From contig SVTO01000025.1 of assembly GCA_015063745.1 (NCBI GenBank), positions 1-38,371 of the forward strand: a DNA stretch of 38,371 nucleotides, read 5' to 3'. Made by a program: the position numbers and the translations under genes. Origin of the DNA: Oscillospiraceae bacterium. GTDB lineage: Bacteria; Bacillota; Clostridia; Oscillospirales; CAG-272. The notes under the pieces were generated by a model. The model was not told the DNA's origin, did no database searches, and saw only the letters and a list, made by a program, of their open reading frames with translations. Of this stretch, positions 23,938-32,373 are shown piece after piece (the first letter of the stretch is position 1; each line of letters opens with the position of its first letter).

Positions 23938-24057
23938 AGAGGATATTCTCTCTGCCATGTGCCTGCGGTGTGCTGTTTGAAAATGCGGGATGCGGGTCAG
24001 GACACGGCAGTGCCAAATATAAATTATCGCCGCCCTGTGCGGCAGATGGAGAGCATC
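23938..24057 (+). promoter_or_regulatory. Structured leader of the GNAT gene
   Basis: About 120 bases between the predicted transcription start and the ATG. CTGCCATGTGCC (23952-23963) can pair with GGACACGGCAG (24000-24010) with mismatches, and GCCGC/GCGGC (24029-24033/24039-24043) forms a small hairpin just before the ribosome binding site. No known riboswitch class is recognised. Confidence 0.3.
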
Positions 24058-24558
24058 ATGTCTCTGAAATGTATACAGCTTAACGAAGGACAGCTGCTTG
24101 GGTATCTCAGTATTATCCGCCGCAGTTTCCAGGCAGTAGCCAGAGAAATGGATCTGCCCGAGGAAAACTGTCTCGCCAGCGGTTCCTTCATCAAAATGGA
24201 TCAGCTTCTGGCGGATTATCGCCGGGGTGTGCGGATGTTCGGTTGTCTGTACGAAGGAAGCGCAGCCGGATATATGCAGCTTGAACAGACGGAACCCGGA
24301 CGGTTTACGCTGGACAAGCTGGCCGTACTGCCGGAATTCCGCCGACAGGGGATCGGATCGCAGATGGTGAATCACGCCATGGATATCGCCAAAAGTCACG
24401 GCGGTATTGAGCTGACGATCTCCCTCTTCGCCAACGATGACCGGCTCATCCAATGGTATGCCAATCACGGCTTCATACATACCGGCGTAATAGAACGTCC
24501 CGGTATTCCCTTCCCCATTGCCCACATGGCGTTGGATCTGCACGGTCCGAGCCGTTGA
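24058..24558 (+). CDS. GNAT family N-acetyltransferase
   Basis: A 166-residue cytoplasmic acetyl-CoA-dependent acetyltransferase. The core is FTLDKLAVLPEFRRQGIGSQ (about 81-100), with the acetyl-CoA pyrophosphate-binding RRQGIGSQ, followed by LTISLFANDDRLIQWYANHG and FIHTGVIE, the usual C-terminal half. The substrate cannot be predicted. The ATG at 24058 is chosen because GGAGAG stands just upstream; an earlier in-frame ATG at 24046 has no ribosome binding site, and longer starts run into the leader and promoter. It ends at the terminator at 24584-24640. Confidence 0.85.
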   Translation: MSLKCIQLNEGQLLGYLSIIRRSFQAVAREMDLPEENCLASGSFIKMDQLLADYRRGVRMFGCLYEGSAAGYMQLEQTEPGRFTLDKLAVLPEFRRQGIGSQMVNHAMDIAKSHGGIELTISLFANDDRLIQWYANHGFIHTGVIERPGIPFPIAHMALDLHGPSR

Positions 24559-24583
24559 TACGGGCAATACACAAAAAGCAAAA

Positions 24584-24640
24584 CAGGCTGTCTTTCCTGC
24601 CGTACAAACGGTGGAAGGACAGCCTGATTTTTATTTTTTA
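24584..24640. terminator. Bidirectional terminator between the GNAT and serpin genes
   Basis: CAGGCTGTC (24584-24592) pairs with GACAGCCTG (24618-24626), with further inner pairing, followed by ATTTTTATTTTTT on the plus strand. On the minus strand a shorter T run (TTTTGCTTTTTG) follows, serving the convergent serpin gene. Confidence 0.85.
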
Positions 24641-24641
24641 T

Positions 24642-25994
24642 TTATGCCGGATCGTTTACAACACCCACAAACAGGGGCATGCCGTCCGTACCGGTGAGAA
24701 CGAACAGGAAGGGACGGTCCAGTACAAAGTCCACTTCATCCTTCGGAGGCATGGCCGCACCTGCTGCGCGCATAACCGTATAGGCGGCTGCTGTACAGCC
24801 TTCTTCGTCGATTTTCACCCGCGCAGCGTGCTTTACATCGGACAGGAACACATCCTCCGTATCCCCCGTAATGGGCGTGAAATCGGCTGTATTGCGGTCA
24901 AACACGTCGGTAATACCGAGGGCGTTCAGTCCGTCCGTCAGCTCCAGATCCGAGGACACATCAAACTTCGGCACAGCCATATTCACGATCAGGAATTTGC
25001 TGTTCTTTTCATAATCCGGATCAAAGAGAAAATCCATAGCGGTAGAATCCGTGATCAGCTCGTCCACGGACACACCTTCGTCCGGAAGTAAGAACCACAT
25101 CGCCCCGCTTTCGTTCAGTCTCAGGCTTACGGCGGCAAATTTATCTTCCCAGTAATAGGTATCGCTGCCGGAACGGTGCATGAAATCACAGGTTTCCGTT
25201 CCGCCCGCAGCAAGGTGGAATTCTCCCGGTTTGGTAGCGGATTCGCTAAACACGTGATCCCATTTTGCCTGATAGAATACGGTTGTGGCCAACGACAGAA
25301 TGGTTTCGGGATCCAGCGTAACACCCTGCACCTGATCCTTCAGCAGTCCGCCGGTCTGTTCGTTCAGCCAGTCCTGCAGGCATTTTGTATACTCCTCGGA
25401 GCCCATCTCACCACGGAAGGAAGAGGCATAATAATATTCCGCCAGCCGGCTTACGGTTTCCGGATTGTAGGAAATGTTCTCATCCAGCCAGAGTGAGCTT
25501 GCCAGAACGCTGGTCACCGCCCCGTTGTCGCTGTAATTGGCATTCCACACCGCATGGGCTTTGGTCCGCAGTGCTTCGATATTGTCCACGCCAGTCAGGG
25601 TAAGGATCTGTTCTCTGCTCTCCCCGTCCGTCACTTCCGCCAGCATACCCAGCGCCATAAACACGTTCAGCGGGGAGTATACCCGGTTTTCGCCTTGGGT
25701 ATCGGGGAGAAAAGTGCGTACAGTACGGCTGCAGAATTCCCCCAGTCCGTCCGTATATCCCTCCGGCTGATTCCGCTGTGCGTTTCTGTCGGCCAGCCAG
25801 GCATCGTAAACCGCCGCAAAGCCCTCATGATCGAACTGGCCGGAGCCGTCGATAAAGCTTTCCTCATCGGGATATTTCGCCATCTGCGGATACACAGCGG
25901 CGGCAAGCTCGTAGCCGATATCGGCCGGCGGTACGGCAGCACATCCGCCGAGCAGCATGGCTGCGGTGAAAAAGGCAATGGTACGTTTGAACAT
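24642..25994 (-). CDS. Serpin (serine protease inhibitor) lipoprotein
   Basis: A 450-residue serpin, exported and lipid-anchored (lipobox LGGC, Cys18). Serpins trap serine proteases by inserting their cleaved reactive loop. The fold is supported by NVFMALGMLAEVTDGESREQ, TTVFYQAKWDHVF, the VKHAARVKIDEEG strand and the C-terminal DRPFLFVL...PLFVGVV signature. The hinge EEGCTAAAYT (397-406) has small residues at P15 and P12-P10, as expected for an inhibitory serpin. Counting from P17 (Glu397) places P1 at Ala413 and P1' at Ala414, with Pro-Pro at P3'-P4' as in alpha-1-antitrypsin. A P1 Ala points to elastase-like or proteinase-3-like proteases, as for the siropins of Eubacterium siraeum. AAGGAGG stands 8 bases before the ATG. 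About 80 residues between the lipid anchor and the serpin fold form an extra N-terminal part. Confidence 0.93.
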   Translation of the reverse strand: MFKRTIAFFTAAMLLGGCAAVPPADIGYELAAAVYPQMAKYPDEESFIDGSGQFDHEGFAAVYDAWLADRNAQRNQPEGYTDGLGEFCSRTVRTFLPDTQGENRVYSPLNVFMALGMLAEVTDGESREQILTLTGVDNIEALRTKAHAVWNANYSDNGAVTSVLASSLWLDENISYNPETVSRLAEYYYASSFRGEMGSEEYTKCLQDWLNEQTGGLLKDQVQGVTLDPETILSLATTVFYQAKWDHVFSESATKPGEFHLAAGGTETCDFMHRSGSDTYYWEDKFAAVSLRLNESGAMWFLLPDEGVSVDELITDSTAMDFLFDPDYEKNSKFLIVNMAVPKFDVSSDLELTDGLNALGITDVFDRNTADFTPITGDTEDVFLSDVKHAARVKIDEEGCTAAAYTVMRAAGAAMPPKDEVDFVLDRPFLFVLTGTDGMPLFVGVVNDPA

Positions 25995-26060
25995 AATAAA
26001 TCCCTCCTTCGGGTAATTCGGTTATGTATAAGACGATCTTTCCGGGCAAAAGTTCCCGCA

Positions 26061-26103
26061 GAAAAAGAAAAACCGCTGCATACGGGGATACCGTACACAG
26101 CGG
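26061..26103 (-). terminator. Intrinsic terminator after the membrane-protein gene
   Basis: On the minus strand CCGCTG plus TACGG-type arms (26091-26103 with 26073-26085) form a strong hairpin followed by TTTTTCTTTTT. It lies 12 bases past the stop of the rsmE-linked membrane gene and before the serpin gene. Confidence 0.88.
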
Positions 26104-26115
26104 GAAGCATTTCGA

Positions 26116-26562
26116 TCAATACAGCAGGTTGGTATAGATATAGTACAGAATGAACAGTACGCTGGCGATTACCATAACGGAAATGATCATCACGGGTGTT
26201 AAGGACTTGTACAGCAGGGTTACTGCGAACAGGAACAGACACAGAGCAAAGATCATAAAGGGAGTCATGGGCTGACGTCTGGTGTCCACCTTCTTGACTA
26301 CGGACCAGATCAGGTATGCCAGAGCGGCTGCGGTCAGAGCACCGAATACCCATACAAGAATGGGGCAGATTTCAAACACAAATTTGGTTTCGCGATGGGA
26401 ATTGAAATGTACAAAGTCGAGCAGAGAACCCATGATAATGTCTGCCAGTACGATGATCAGTACACGCAGGGTAACAACCTTTGCTGCTTCTTCTCTGGAC
26501 AGAGCTTCTCTTTTCTTGGATGTATTCTCAGTGTTGATCTGATTATTCTTAGCCATATCCAT
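26116..26562 (-). CDS. Small integral membrane protein of unknown function
   Basis: A 148-residue protein: a charged, Asn/Lys/Glu-rich N terminus (about 1-30, including KKREALSREEAAKVV) followed by four hydrophobic segments (about 31-46, 62-87, 99-117 and 121-144). No family is recognised. No good ribosome binding site precedes the ATG at 26562 or the in-frame ATG at 26556; translation may depend on reinitiation from the tiny ORF that overlaps its start (stop at 26549-26551). It lies downstream of rsmE on the same strand and ends at a strong terminator, so it is probably part of the rsmE transcript. Confidence 0.7.
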   Translation of the reverse strand: MDMAKNNQINTENTSKKREALSREEAAKVVTLRVLIIVLADIIMGSLLDFVHFNSHRETKFVFEICPILVWVFGALTAAALAYLIWSVVKKVDTRRQPMTPFMIFALCLFLFAVTLLYKSLTPVMIISVMVIASVLFILYYIYTNLLY

Positions 26563-26656
26563 CTATCAGTCGGCTGCCGCAATCCGGGCAGTCTACTCCT
26601 TTCGATTGAGAGATTTTAAATCCGATTATATTTTTATGTTTATTCTTACAATTCAT
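26549..26656 (-). CDS. Candidate 35-residue zinc-ribbon-like small protein
   Basis: An open frame of 35 codons begins with an ATG (26654-26656) that overlaps the end of rsmE and ends with a TAA overlapping the start of the membrane gene. It reads MNCKNKHKNIIGFKISQSKG followed by VDCPDCGSRLIDGYG. The block DCPDCGSRLID is typical of a zinc-ribbon knuckle (CPxCG), with a further Cys near the N terminus. Overlap at both ends suggests translational coupling rsmE-sORF-membrane gene. There is no independent Shine-Dalgarno. A chance frame cannot be excluded, since it has only three cysteines and is short. Confidence 0.4.
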   Translation of the reverse strand: MNCKNKHKNIIGFKISQSKGVDCPDCGSRLIDGYG

Positions 26657-27392
26657 ACGCGGCAGACACGCAGGCCAGTACAAATACCGCCGCGGTTTCC
26701 GTCCGCAAAATCCGTTTTCCCAGTCCCGTCATCCGCATACCGCAGGATTCGGCGTACGCAGCTTCGTCCACGGAAAATCCGCCTTCCGGTCCGATAAACA
26801 CCGCGATCTGTCCGGGATTTTCGGTCTGTTTTGTGAGAGCGGAAAGAGAAACGGTTCCATCCCCCTCGTAACAGAACAGGGGAAGCTCCATGCCCGCCGC
26901 TTCGTTTACGGCAGGACGGAAATCCATCGGTTCCTCCACGATTGGGATAATACCGCGTCCGCACTGCTTGGCAGCTTCGTAAGCGATTCTCTGCCAGCGT
27001 TCGGTTTTTTTCGCGCCGTCTTTCCTGTCCAGCTTCACCGTACAGCGGCTGGTTCGCACTGGTACGATACGGGAACAGCCGGTTTCCACGGCTTTCTGGA
27101 TCACTGTATCCATTTTGTCGCCCTTCACCAGTGCCTGATATACCACAGCGGTATACGGCGGCTCCGTGTCGGCCTGCTTTTCCGACAGTACGGACAGCAG
27201 AACCTCATCCCCCGCAGACACGACAGCGGCGACATATTCCCTGCCTGCCATATCGCACACGGTGATCTCCTCACCGATCCGCACCCGCAAAACATGGGTC
27301 AGATGATGGGCATCTTCACCGATTATGGAAATCTGCTTCTGTCCCGCTTCGTCAGCGGAAACAGCATCGGCTCGCACAAAGAATCTGGGCAT
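26646..27392 (-). CDS. rsmE: 16S rRNA (uracil-1498-N3)-methyltransferase
   Basis: A 248-residue SPOUT-class enzyme that methylates U1498 of 16S rRNA with S-adenosylmethionine. The N-terminal PUA-like part opens MPRFFV and contains HHLTHVLRVRIGEEI; the C-terminal knot is seen in VFIGPEGGFSVDE and MTGLGKRILRTETAAVF, the SAM-binding signature. Length is normal. It has its own promoter (27436-27464) and is separated from prmA by a terminator, although both lie in the order prmA-rsmE common in Firmicutes after dnaJ. Only a weak ribosome binding site (GAGAGTGAG) precedes the ATG. Confidence 0.95.
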   Translation of the reverse strand: MPRFFVRADAVSADEAGQKQISIIGEDAHHLTHVLRVRIGEEITVCDMAGREYVAAVVSAGDEVLLSVLSEKQADTEPPYTAVVYQALVKGDKMDTVIQKAVETGCSRIVPVRTSRCTVKLDRKDGAKKTERWQRIAYEAAKQCGRGIIPIVEEPMDFRPAVNEAAGMELPLFCYEGDGTVSLSALTKQTENPGQIAVFIGPEGGFSVDEAAYAESCGMRMTGLGKRILRTETAAVFVLACVSAAYEL

Positions 27393-27435
27393 AACTCACT
27401 CTCTAAAACAGTTGTTTCATATCAGATACCATAAT

Positions 27436-27464
27436 ATTATACTATATTTTCGCGAATTTGTCAA
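27436..27464 (-). promoter_or_regulatory. Promoter of rsmE
   Basis: On the minus strand TTGACA (27459-27464), 17-base spacer, TATAAT (27436-27441): a full consensus promoter 44 bases before the rsmE start. Confidence 0.9.
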
Positions 27465-27560
27465 ACCGTTTTACGAATATTTTTCGTTCTTTTTCGTAAA
27501 ATCCTGCATTTTCTACTTGCCGTATACAGTTGTTCACAAAATTGTTACATTCAATGGACA

Positions 27561-27618
27561 AAATAAGACAAAACAGACTGTATAAACCGATCCTGAAACC
27601 GGGTACACAGTCTGTTTT
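27561..27618 (-). terminator. Terminator of the heat-shock operon (after prmA)
   Basis: AAAACAGACTGT (27570-27581) pairs perfectly with ACAGTCTGTTTT (27607-27618). On the minus strand the hairpin is followed by TTTTGTCTTATTTT. The remaining sequence between prmA and rsmE holds only the rsmE promoter. Confidence 0.88.
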
Positions 27619-27656
27619 TTCGTTTTTCTGTCGGTGTTTTTTCGCAGAATCCGCCT

Positions 27657-28586
27657 TTACGCTTTCTTCACGCAGGCGCAGTACCAGCCGTTTTCTCTGC
27701 TTTCATCATGGATAACGAAACCGTTTGCCTTCAGGGCTTCCACGACCTCGTCCGCCCGTTCTTCGATAATACCGGAAACGATGCATACAGCATCATCGGC
27801 CATGTAAGCCCCCACATCGGGAGCAAGACGGATAATGATGTCCGCTACGATATTGGCCACAACCACATGGTATCCGTCCCCTTCCACCTGCTTCAGCAAG
27901 TCGGAAACGGCACATTTTACATTGGCGGTATCGTTCAGCTCCGTATTTTCCACAGCTACTTTCACTGCCTGGGGATCAATGTCGCAGGCAAAGCATTCCG
28001 CCGCACCCAGCTTGGAGGCACAGATGGCCAGAATACCGCTTCCGCAGCCTACGTCCAGCACCTTGCAGCCGGGGGTGGTGTATTTTTCCAGCATGGCGGC
28101 ACAGAGTCTGGTGGTTTCGTGGGTACCGGTACCGAATGCCATACCGGGATCCATCAGTACGGTGATCTCGCCTTCCGAGGGAGTGTGTTCTTCCCACACG
28201 GGCACGATGACCAGCTGACAGCCGGTTTTGATGGGCTTGTAGTATTTTTTCCAGGAATCCGCCCAGTCTTCCTCGGATACGCCGATCTGTTCCACTTCCG
28301 CTTCAATGGCCAGCTCGGTCAGACGGCTGCGGATGAACAGCACACTTTCCGCGGGAGATTTGATTTCGGGAATGAATACGGAAACATATGCCACGGTTCT
28401 GTCCGCTTCGATGATGCTCTCGTCGATCAGATCCCCGTACACGCCGTCCAGTTCACGGTCCACGTCGGAATAGTCTTCGATCATCAGACCGTTGTCCACC
28501 ATGCTCATCACGCCGGAAACGGTGTCCAGATCTTTTACGCCGCATTTCACGCGGATTTGAATCCAACTGCTCTGATTATCAGTCAT
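27657..28586 (-). CDS. prmA: Ribosomal protein L11 methyltransferase
   Basis: A 309-residue SAM-dependent enzyme that methylates ribosomal protein L11. Motifs: DPGMAFGTGTHETT (about 147-160), the SAM loop VLDVGCGSGILAI, CDIDPQAVKVA and the NIVAD block (VVANIVADIII), all typical of PrmA. The N-terminal substrate-binding domain (WIQIRVKCG onwards) is complete. It follows dnaJ by 19 bases and is the last gene of the hrcA operon, followed by a strong terminator. Confidence 0.95.
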   Translation of the reverse strand: MTDNQSSWIQIRVKCGVKDLDTVSGVMSMVDNGLMIEDYSDVDRELDGVYGDLIDESIIEADRTVAYVSVFIPEIKSPAESVLFIRSRLTELAIEAEVEQIGVSEEDWADSWKKYYKPIKTGCQLVIVPVWEEHTPSEGEITVLMDPGMAFGTGTHETTRLCAAMLEKYTTPGCKVLDVGCGSGILAICASKLGAAECFACDIDPQAVKVAVENTELNDTANVKCAVSDLLKQVEGDGYHVVVANIVADIIIRLAPDVGAYMADDAVCIVSGIIEERADEVVEALKANGFVIHDESRENGWYCACVKKA

Positions 28587-28605
28587 ATCTACCTCTTATT
28601 CTGTC

Positions 28606-29739
28606 TCAGTCCTTCTTGAAGAAGCGTTTGAAAAACTTGGTTCTCTTCGTGTAGTTTCCTTCTCCGCAGCTTTCGGCAAACTTTTCCAGAAGCTCCTTCT
28701 GCTCACGGCTCAGTCCCTTGGGCACTTCCACCACTACGGTGAAATGGAGATCGCCGTGGTATTTCGGATTGTTGATCCGCTGTACGCCCTTGCCGCGCAG
28801 GGTGAAGGTGGTACCGGTCTGGGTACCTTCGGGGATGGTATATTTCTGGGAGCCTTCCAGCGTGGGAATGTCGATTTCCGCACCCAGAGTGGCTTCCGCG
28901 TAGGTGATCGGCACTTCGCAGTACAAATCGTCGCCGTCACGCTCAAAGACGGAATGGGGACGAACCATGATGAGGATGATCAGATCCCCTGCACCGCCGC
29001 CGTTCATGCCGTCGCTTCCCTGGCCTCTGAGAGCAATCTGCTGACCGTCATCCACACCGGCGGGAATATTGACTTCCAGCTTCTTGCTGGCACGCACATA
29101 GCCGTTGCCCTTACAGTCCGTACAGGGCTTTTCCACGATCTTACCCTTACCGCCGCAGGCATCGCACTGCTTCTGGGTCTGCATATAACCGAAGGGGGTT
29201 CTCTGCTGGACTCTTACCTGACCGCTGCCGCCGCAGGTGGAACAGGTCTTCGGGGATGTACCCGCTGCAGCACCGGATCCGCCGCAGGTGCCGCATTTCT
29301 GCACCTTCTGGTAGGTGATCTCCTTCTTGCAGCCGAATACCGCTTCCTCGAAGGTCAGGGTCATTCTTACGGTGATATTGTCTCCGCGGATGGGGCCGTT
29401 GCGTCTGCTGCTGCCGCCCATACCGCCGCCGAAGAAGGAACTGAAAATATCGCCCACGTCAAAACCGAAATCGCCGAATCCGCCAAAGCCTCCGCCTGCA
29501 CCCGATGCGGGATCGAAGGCTGCATGACCGTACTGGTCGTACTTGGCCTTCTTGTCGGGGTCGGACAGCACGTCATACGCTTCGTTGACCTCTTTGAACT
29601 TCACTTCCGCTTCCGCATCTCCGGGGTTCATATCCGGGTGATACTTCTTCGCCAGCTGTCTGTATGCTTTTTTGATCGCCCCTTCGTCCGCACTTTTGTC
29701 GACGCCGAGGACCTCGTAATAATCTCTTTTGTCTGCCAT
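28606..29739 (-). CDS. dnaJ: Chaperone DnaJ (Hsp40)
   Basis: A 377-residue co-chaperone that delivers unfolded proteins to DnaK and stimulates its ATPase. The J domain is complete with HPD at 34-36, followed by a Gly/Phe-rich linker (about 74-105, [14 protein letters not shown]), the zinc domain with four CxxCxGxG repeats ([32 protein letters not shown]) and the C-terminal substrate-binding domain. The ATG at 29739 is chosen because GGAG stands 7 bases before it; an ATG two codons upstream would sit against the Shine-Dalgarno. It is co-transcribed with dnaK, 100 bases upstream, with a GC-rich hairpin (29800-29822) between them that could adjust the DnaK/DnaJ ratio. Confidence 0.97.
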   Translation of the reverse strand: MADKRDYYEVLGVDKSADEGAIKKAYRQLAKKYHPDMNPGDAEAEVKFKEVNEAYDVLSDPDKKAKYDQYGHAAFDPASGAGGGFGGFGDFGFDVGDIFSSFFGGGMGGSSRRNGPIRGDNITVRMTLTFEEAVFGCKKEITYQKVQKCGTCGGSGAAAGTSPKTCSTCGGSGQVRVQQRTPFGYMQTQKQCDACGGKGKIVEKPCTDCKGNGYVRASKKLEVNIPAGVDDGQQIALRGQGSDGMNGGGAGDLIILIMVRPHSVFERDGDDLYCEVPITYAEATLGAEIDIPTLEGSQKYTIPEGTQTGTTFTLRGKGVQRINNPKYHGDLHFTVVVEVPKGLSREQKELLEKFAESCGEGNYTKRTKFFKRFFKKD

Positions 29740-29839
29740 GCTCATACTCCATATCGCCCGTCAGATGCATTTTTTCGACAGGCTTAAATATCGGAAAGCG
29801 GGCGGAGTTGTTATCCCCGCCCTTGATCCGGATTTATTT

Positions 29840-31675
29840 TCAGTTTTCGCTCTTGTCTTCGAAGTCTGCGCTGTAGTAGGTACCGTTGCCGCCTGCGTTG
29901 GGATCGAAGCCTGCTCCGCCTTCTGCGCCTGCGCCGGGATTCTGCTGTGCGTACATCTTTTCCGCGATGGGATAGAATGCCTTTTCCAGTGCTTCGGTAT
30001 CGGCCTTGATGGCTTCGATATCGTCACCCTTTACGGTTTGCTTCAGCTTGTCGATTGCGGCACGTACGGCGTCCTTATCCGCGTCGGAGGCCTTATCGCC
30101 GATTTCGGACAGGCTCTTTTCGCTCTGGTAGATGGTGGATTCCGCACGGTTCTTGATTTCGATCATTTCCTTCTGCTTGCGGTCTTCTTCAGCGAACTTT
30201 TCCGCTTCGTGAACGGCCTTGTCAATGTCTTCCTGGGACATATTAGTAGAGGAAGTGATGGTGATGTGCTGTTCCTTGCCGGTACCCTTATCGGTAGCGG
30301 ATACGTTTACGATACCGTTTGCGTCGATGTCGAAGGTAACTTCAATCTGCGGAACGCCTCTGGGTGCGGGAGTGATGCCGTCCAGAATGAATCTGCCCAG
30401 AGTGGTATTACCGGCTGCCATGTCACGTTCACCCTGCAGTACGTGGATTTCTACGGAAGTCTGGCCGTCTGCTGCGGTGGAGTAAATCTGGCTCTTCTTT
30501 ACGGGGATAGTGGTATTTCTGTCGATGATACGGTTGAACACGCCGCCCAGGGTTTCGATACCCAGGGACAGAGGCGTTACGTCCAGCAGGAGCAGGTCCT
30601 TGACGTCGCCGCCCAGAACACCGCCCTGAATAGCTGCACCCAGTGCAACACATTCGTCGGGGTTGATGCCCTTGAAGGGATCCTTGCCGCAGAAGTTCTT
30701 AACCGCTTCCTGTACGGCGGGAATTCTGGTGGAACCGCCTACCAGCAGTACCTTGTCGATCTGGGATGCCTGCAGACCTGCGTCACGGAGAACCTGCTTG
30801 GCGGGCTCGATGGTAGCACGTACCAGATCCGCGGTCATATCGTCAAACATGGCTCTGGTGAGGGTACCGTTGAAGTGCTTGGGACCGGTGGAGTCTGCGG
30901 TAATGAAGGGCAGGTTGATTTCGGTGGTGGTCATGCCGGACAGTTCGATCTTTGCCTTTTCGGCAGCATCCTTCAGTCTCTGGAGCGCCATCTTGTCCTT
31001 GCGCAGGTCGATGCCGCCGTTTTCCTTGGCGAAGGATTCTGCGATCCAGTCCATGATGCGTGCGTCAAAGTCGTCGCCGCCCAGCTTGTTGTTGCCGGCG
31101 GTAGCCAGTACTTCGAATACGCCGTCGGAGATTTCCAGCAGGGATACGTCGAATGTACCGCCGCCCAGGTCATAGATCATGATGCGCTGTTCATTCTCCT
31201 TATCCATACCGTATGCCAGAGCAGCGGCGGTAGGTTCGTTGATGATACGCATTACTTCCAGACCGGCGATCTTACCGGCGTCCTTGGTAGCCTGACGCTG
31301 TGCATCGGAGAAGTATGCGGGTACAGTGATAACGGCCTGGGTTACGCTGGTACCCAGATATGCCTCTGCGTCTGCCTTCAGCTTCTGCAGGATCATTGCG
31401 GAAATTTCCTGAGGGGTATACTGCTTGTCGTCGATGGAAACATTGTAGTTTCTGCCCATTTCACGCTTGATGGACATGACGGTACGGTCGGGGTTGGTGA
31501 TTGCCTGACGCTTTGCCACCTGACCTACCATACGTTCACCGGTCTTGGAGAACGCAACAACGGAAGGAGTGGTTCTTGCGCCTTCCGGATTCGGAATAAC
31601 GGTGGGTTCGCCGCCTTCAAAAACGGCTACGCAAGAGTTTGTTGTACCTAAGTCTATACCAATAATTTTTCCCAT
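29840..31675 (-). CDS. dnaK: Molecular chaperone DnaK (Hsp70)
   Basis: A 611-residue Hsp70. The ATPase domain opens [20 protein letters not shown], with [19 protein letters not shown] and [16 protein letters not shown], the three Hsp70 signatures. The substrate domain begins after the linker [19 protein letters not shown], and the tail is Gly/Asn-rich without the usual long acidic end. Length is typical of Firmicutes. GGAGG stands 6 bases before the ATG. It is the third gene of the CIRCE-controlled operon, so its level should be held by HrcA. Confidence 0.98.
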   Translation of the reverse strand: MGKIIGIDLGTTNSCVAVFEGGEPTVIPNPEGARTTPSVVAFSKTGERMVGQVAKRQAITNPDRTVMSIKREMGRNYNVSIDDKQYTPQEISAMILQKLKADAEAYLGTSVTQAVITVPAYFSDAQRQATKDAGKIAGLEVMRIINEPTAAALAYGMDKENEQRIMIYDLGGGTFDVSLLEISDGVFEVLATAGNNKLGGDDFDARIMDWIAESFAKENGGIDLRKDKMALQRLKDAAEKAKIELSGMTTTEINLPFITADSTGPKHFNGTLTRAMFDDMTADLVRATIEPAKQVLRDAGLQASQIDKVLLVGGSTRIPAVQEAVKNFCGKDPFKGINPDECVALGAAIQGGVLGGDVKDLLLLDVTPLSLGIETLGGVFNRIIDRNTTIPVKKSQIYSTAADGQTSVEIHVLQGERDMAAGNTTLGRFILDGITPAPRGVPQIEVTFDIDANGIVNVSATDKGTGKEQHITITSSTNMSQEDIDKAVHEAEKFAEEDRKQKEMIEIKNRAESTIYQSEKSLSEIGDKASDADKDAVRAAIDKLKQTVKGDDIEAIKADTEALEKAFYPIAEKMYAQQNPGAGAEGGAGFDPNAGGNGTYYSADFEDKSEN

Positions 31676-31747
31676 AATAAGCCTCCATTTGCTTTCTTAT
31701 ATAAATTGAATTTGTTTACGGTTTGATTTTTCAGGCGGGCATCCGTC

Positions 31748-32347
31748 TCAGTTTGCTACCTTTACCATAGCGTAGCGGATTACCTTTTCGCCGTACATAT
31801 AGCCGCCCTGCAGGACTTCCACGATCTCGCCCTCGCCGTATGCTTCGTCATCCACGTGCAGGATGGCATTGTGCAGGTTGGGATCGAAGGTGTCTCCGGG
31901 CTCGCCGAAGGGTTTGATGTTCAGCTTTTCCAGATTTTCCGGCAATTTATCGAGGATCATTCTGACTCCCTCAGCAAACTTTTCCGGATCTGCATTGCCG
32001 TACTTTGCGGCGTACTGCAGATTGTCGATTACGGGCAACAGGCCGGTCAGGGTATCCGTTACCGCATCACCGTAGGTGCTTTCCTTTTCCTTCTGGGAAC
32101 GCTTGCGGAAATTGTCGTATTCGGCACACAGGCGCAGATACTTGTCATTCAGCTCTTCCGCACGCTTCTGTTCCGCTTCCAGAGCTTTCTTGGTTTCTTC
32201 CAGCTCCGCTTTCAGCTTTTTATCCGATTTCTTATCTTTTTTTCCCTCTCCGGCAGCCGCTTCTGCAGCTTCGGATACAGGTTCTTCGTTTACCGACTCC
32301 GTGGAAACCGTTTCTTCGGTATCCGGCGTCATCTTTTCTTCCGTCAT
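31748..32347 (-). CDS. grpE: Nucleotide exchange factor GrpE
   Basis: A 199-residue protein that releases ADP from DnaK. An acidic, Ser/Thr/Glu-rich N terminus (1-38) leads into a long coiled coil (about 40-90, LKAELEETKKALEAEQKRAE and onwards, with YLRLCAEYDNFRKRSQKEKE), followed by the beta domain with EGVRMILDKL, FDPNLHNAILHVDD and the C-terminal VLQGGYMYGEKVIRYAMVKV, the GrpE signature. AGGAG stands 5 bases before the ATG. It lies between hrcA and dnaK in the heat-shock operon, 26 bases after hrcA. Confidence 0.97.
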   Translation of the reverse strand: MTEEKMTPDTEETVSTESVNEEPVSEAAEAAAGEGKKDKKSDKKLKAELEETKKALEAEQKRAEELNDKYLRLCAEYDNFRKRSQKEKESTYGDAVTDTLTGLLPVIDNLQYAAKYGNADPEKFAEGVRMILDKLPENLEKLNIKPFGEPGDTFDPNLHNAILHVDDEAYGEGEIVEVLQGGYMYGEKVIRYAMVKVAN

Positions 32348-32373
32348 GTCTTCTCCTGTACTGTTTTTCCTCT

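Noticed and set aside
25995..26060. Promoter for the serpin gene
   Set aside because: A TATACA box is present, but no acceptable -35 box lies at the right distance, so no promoter is claimed.
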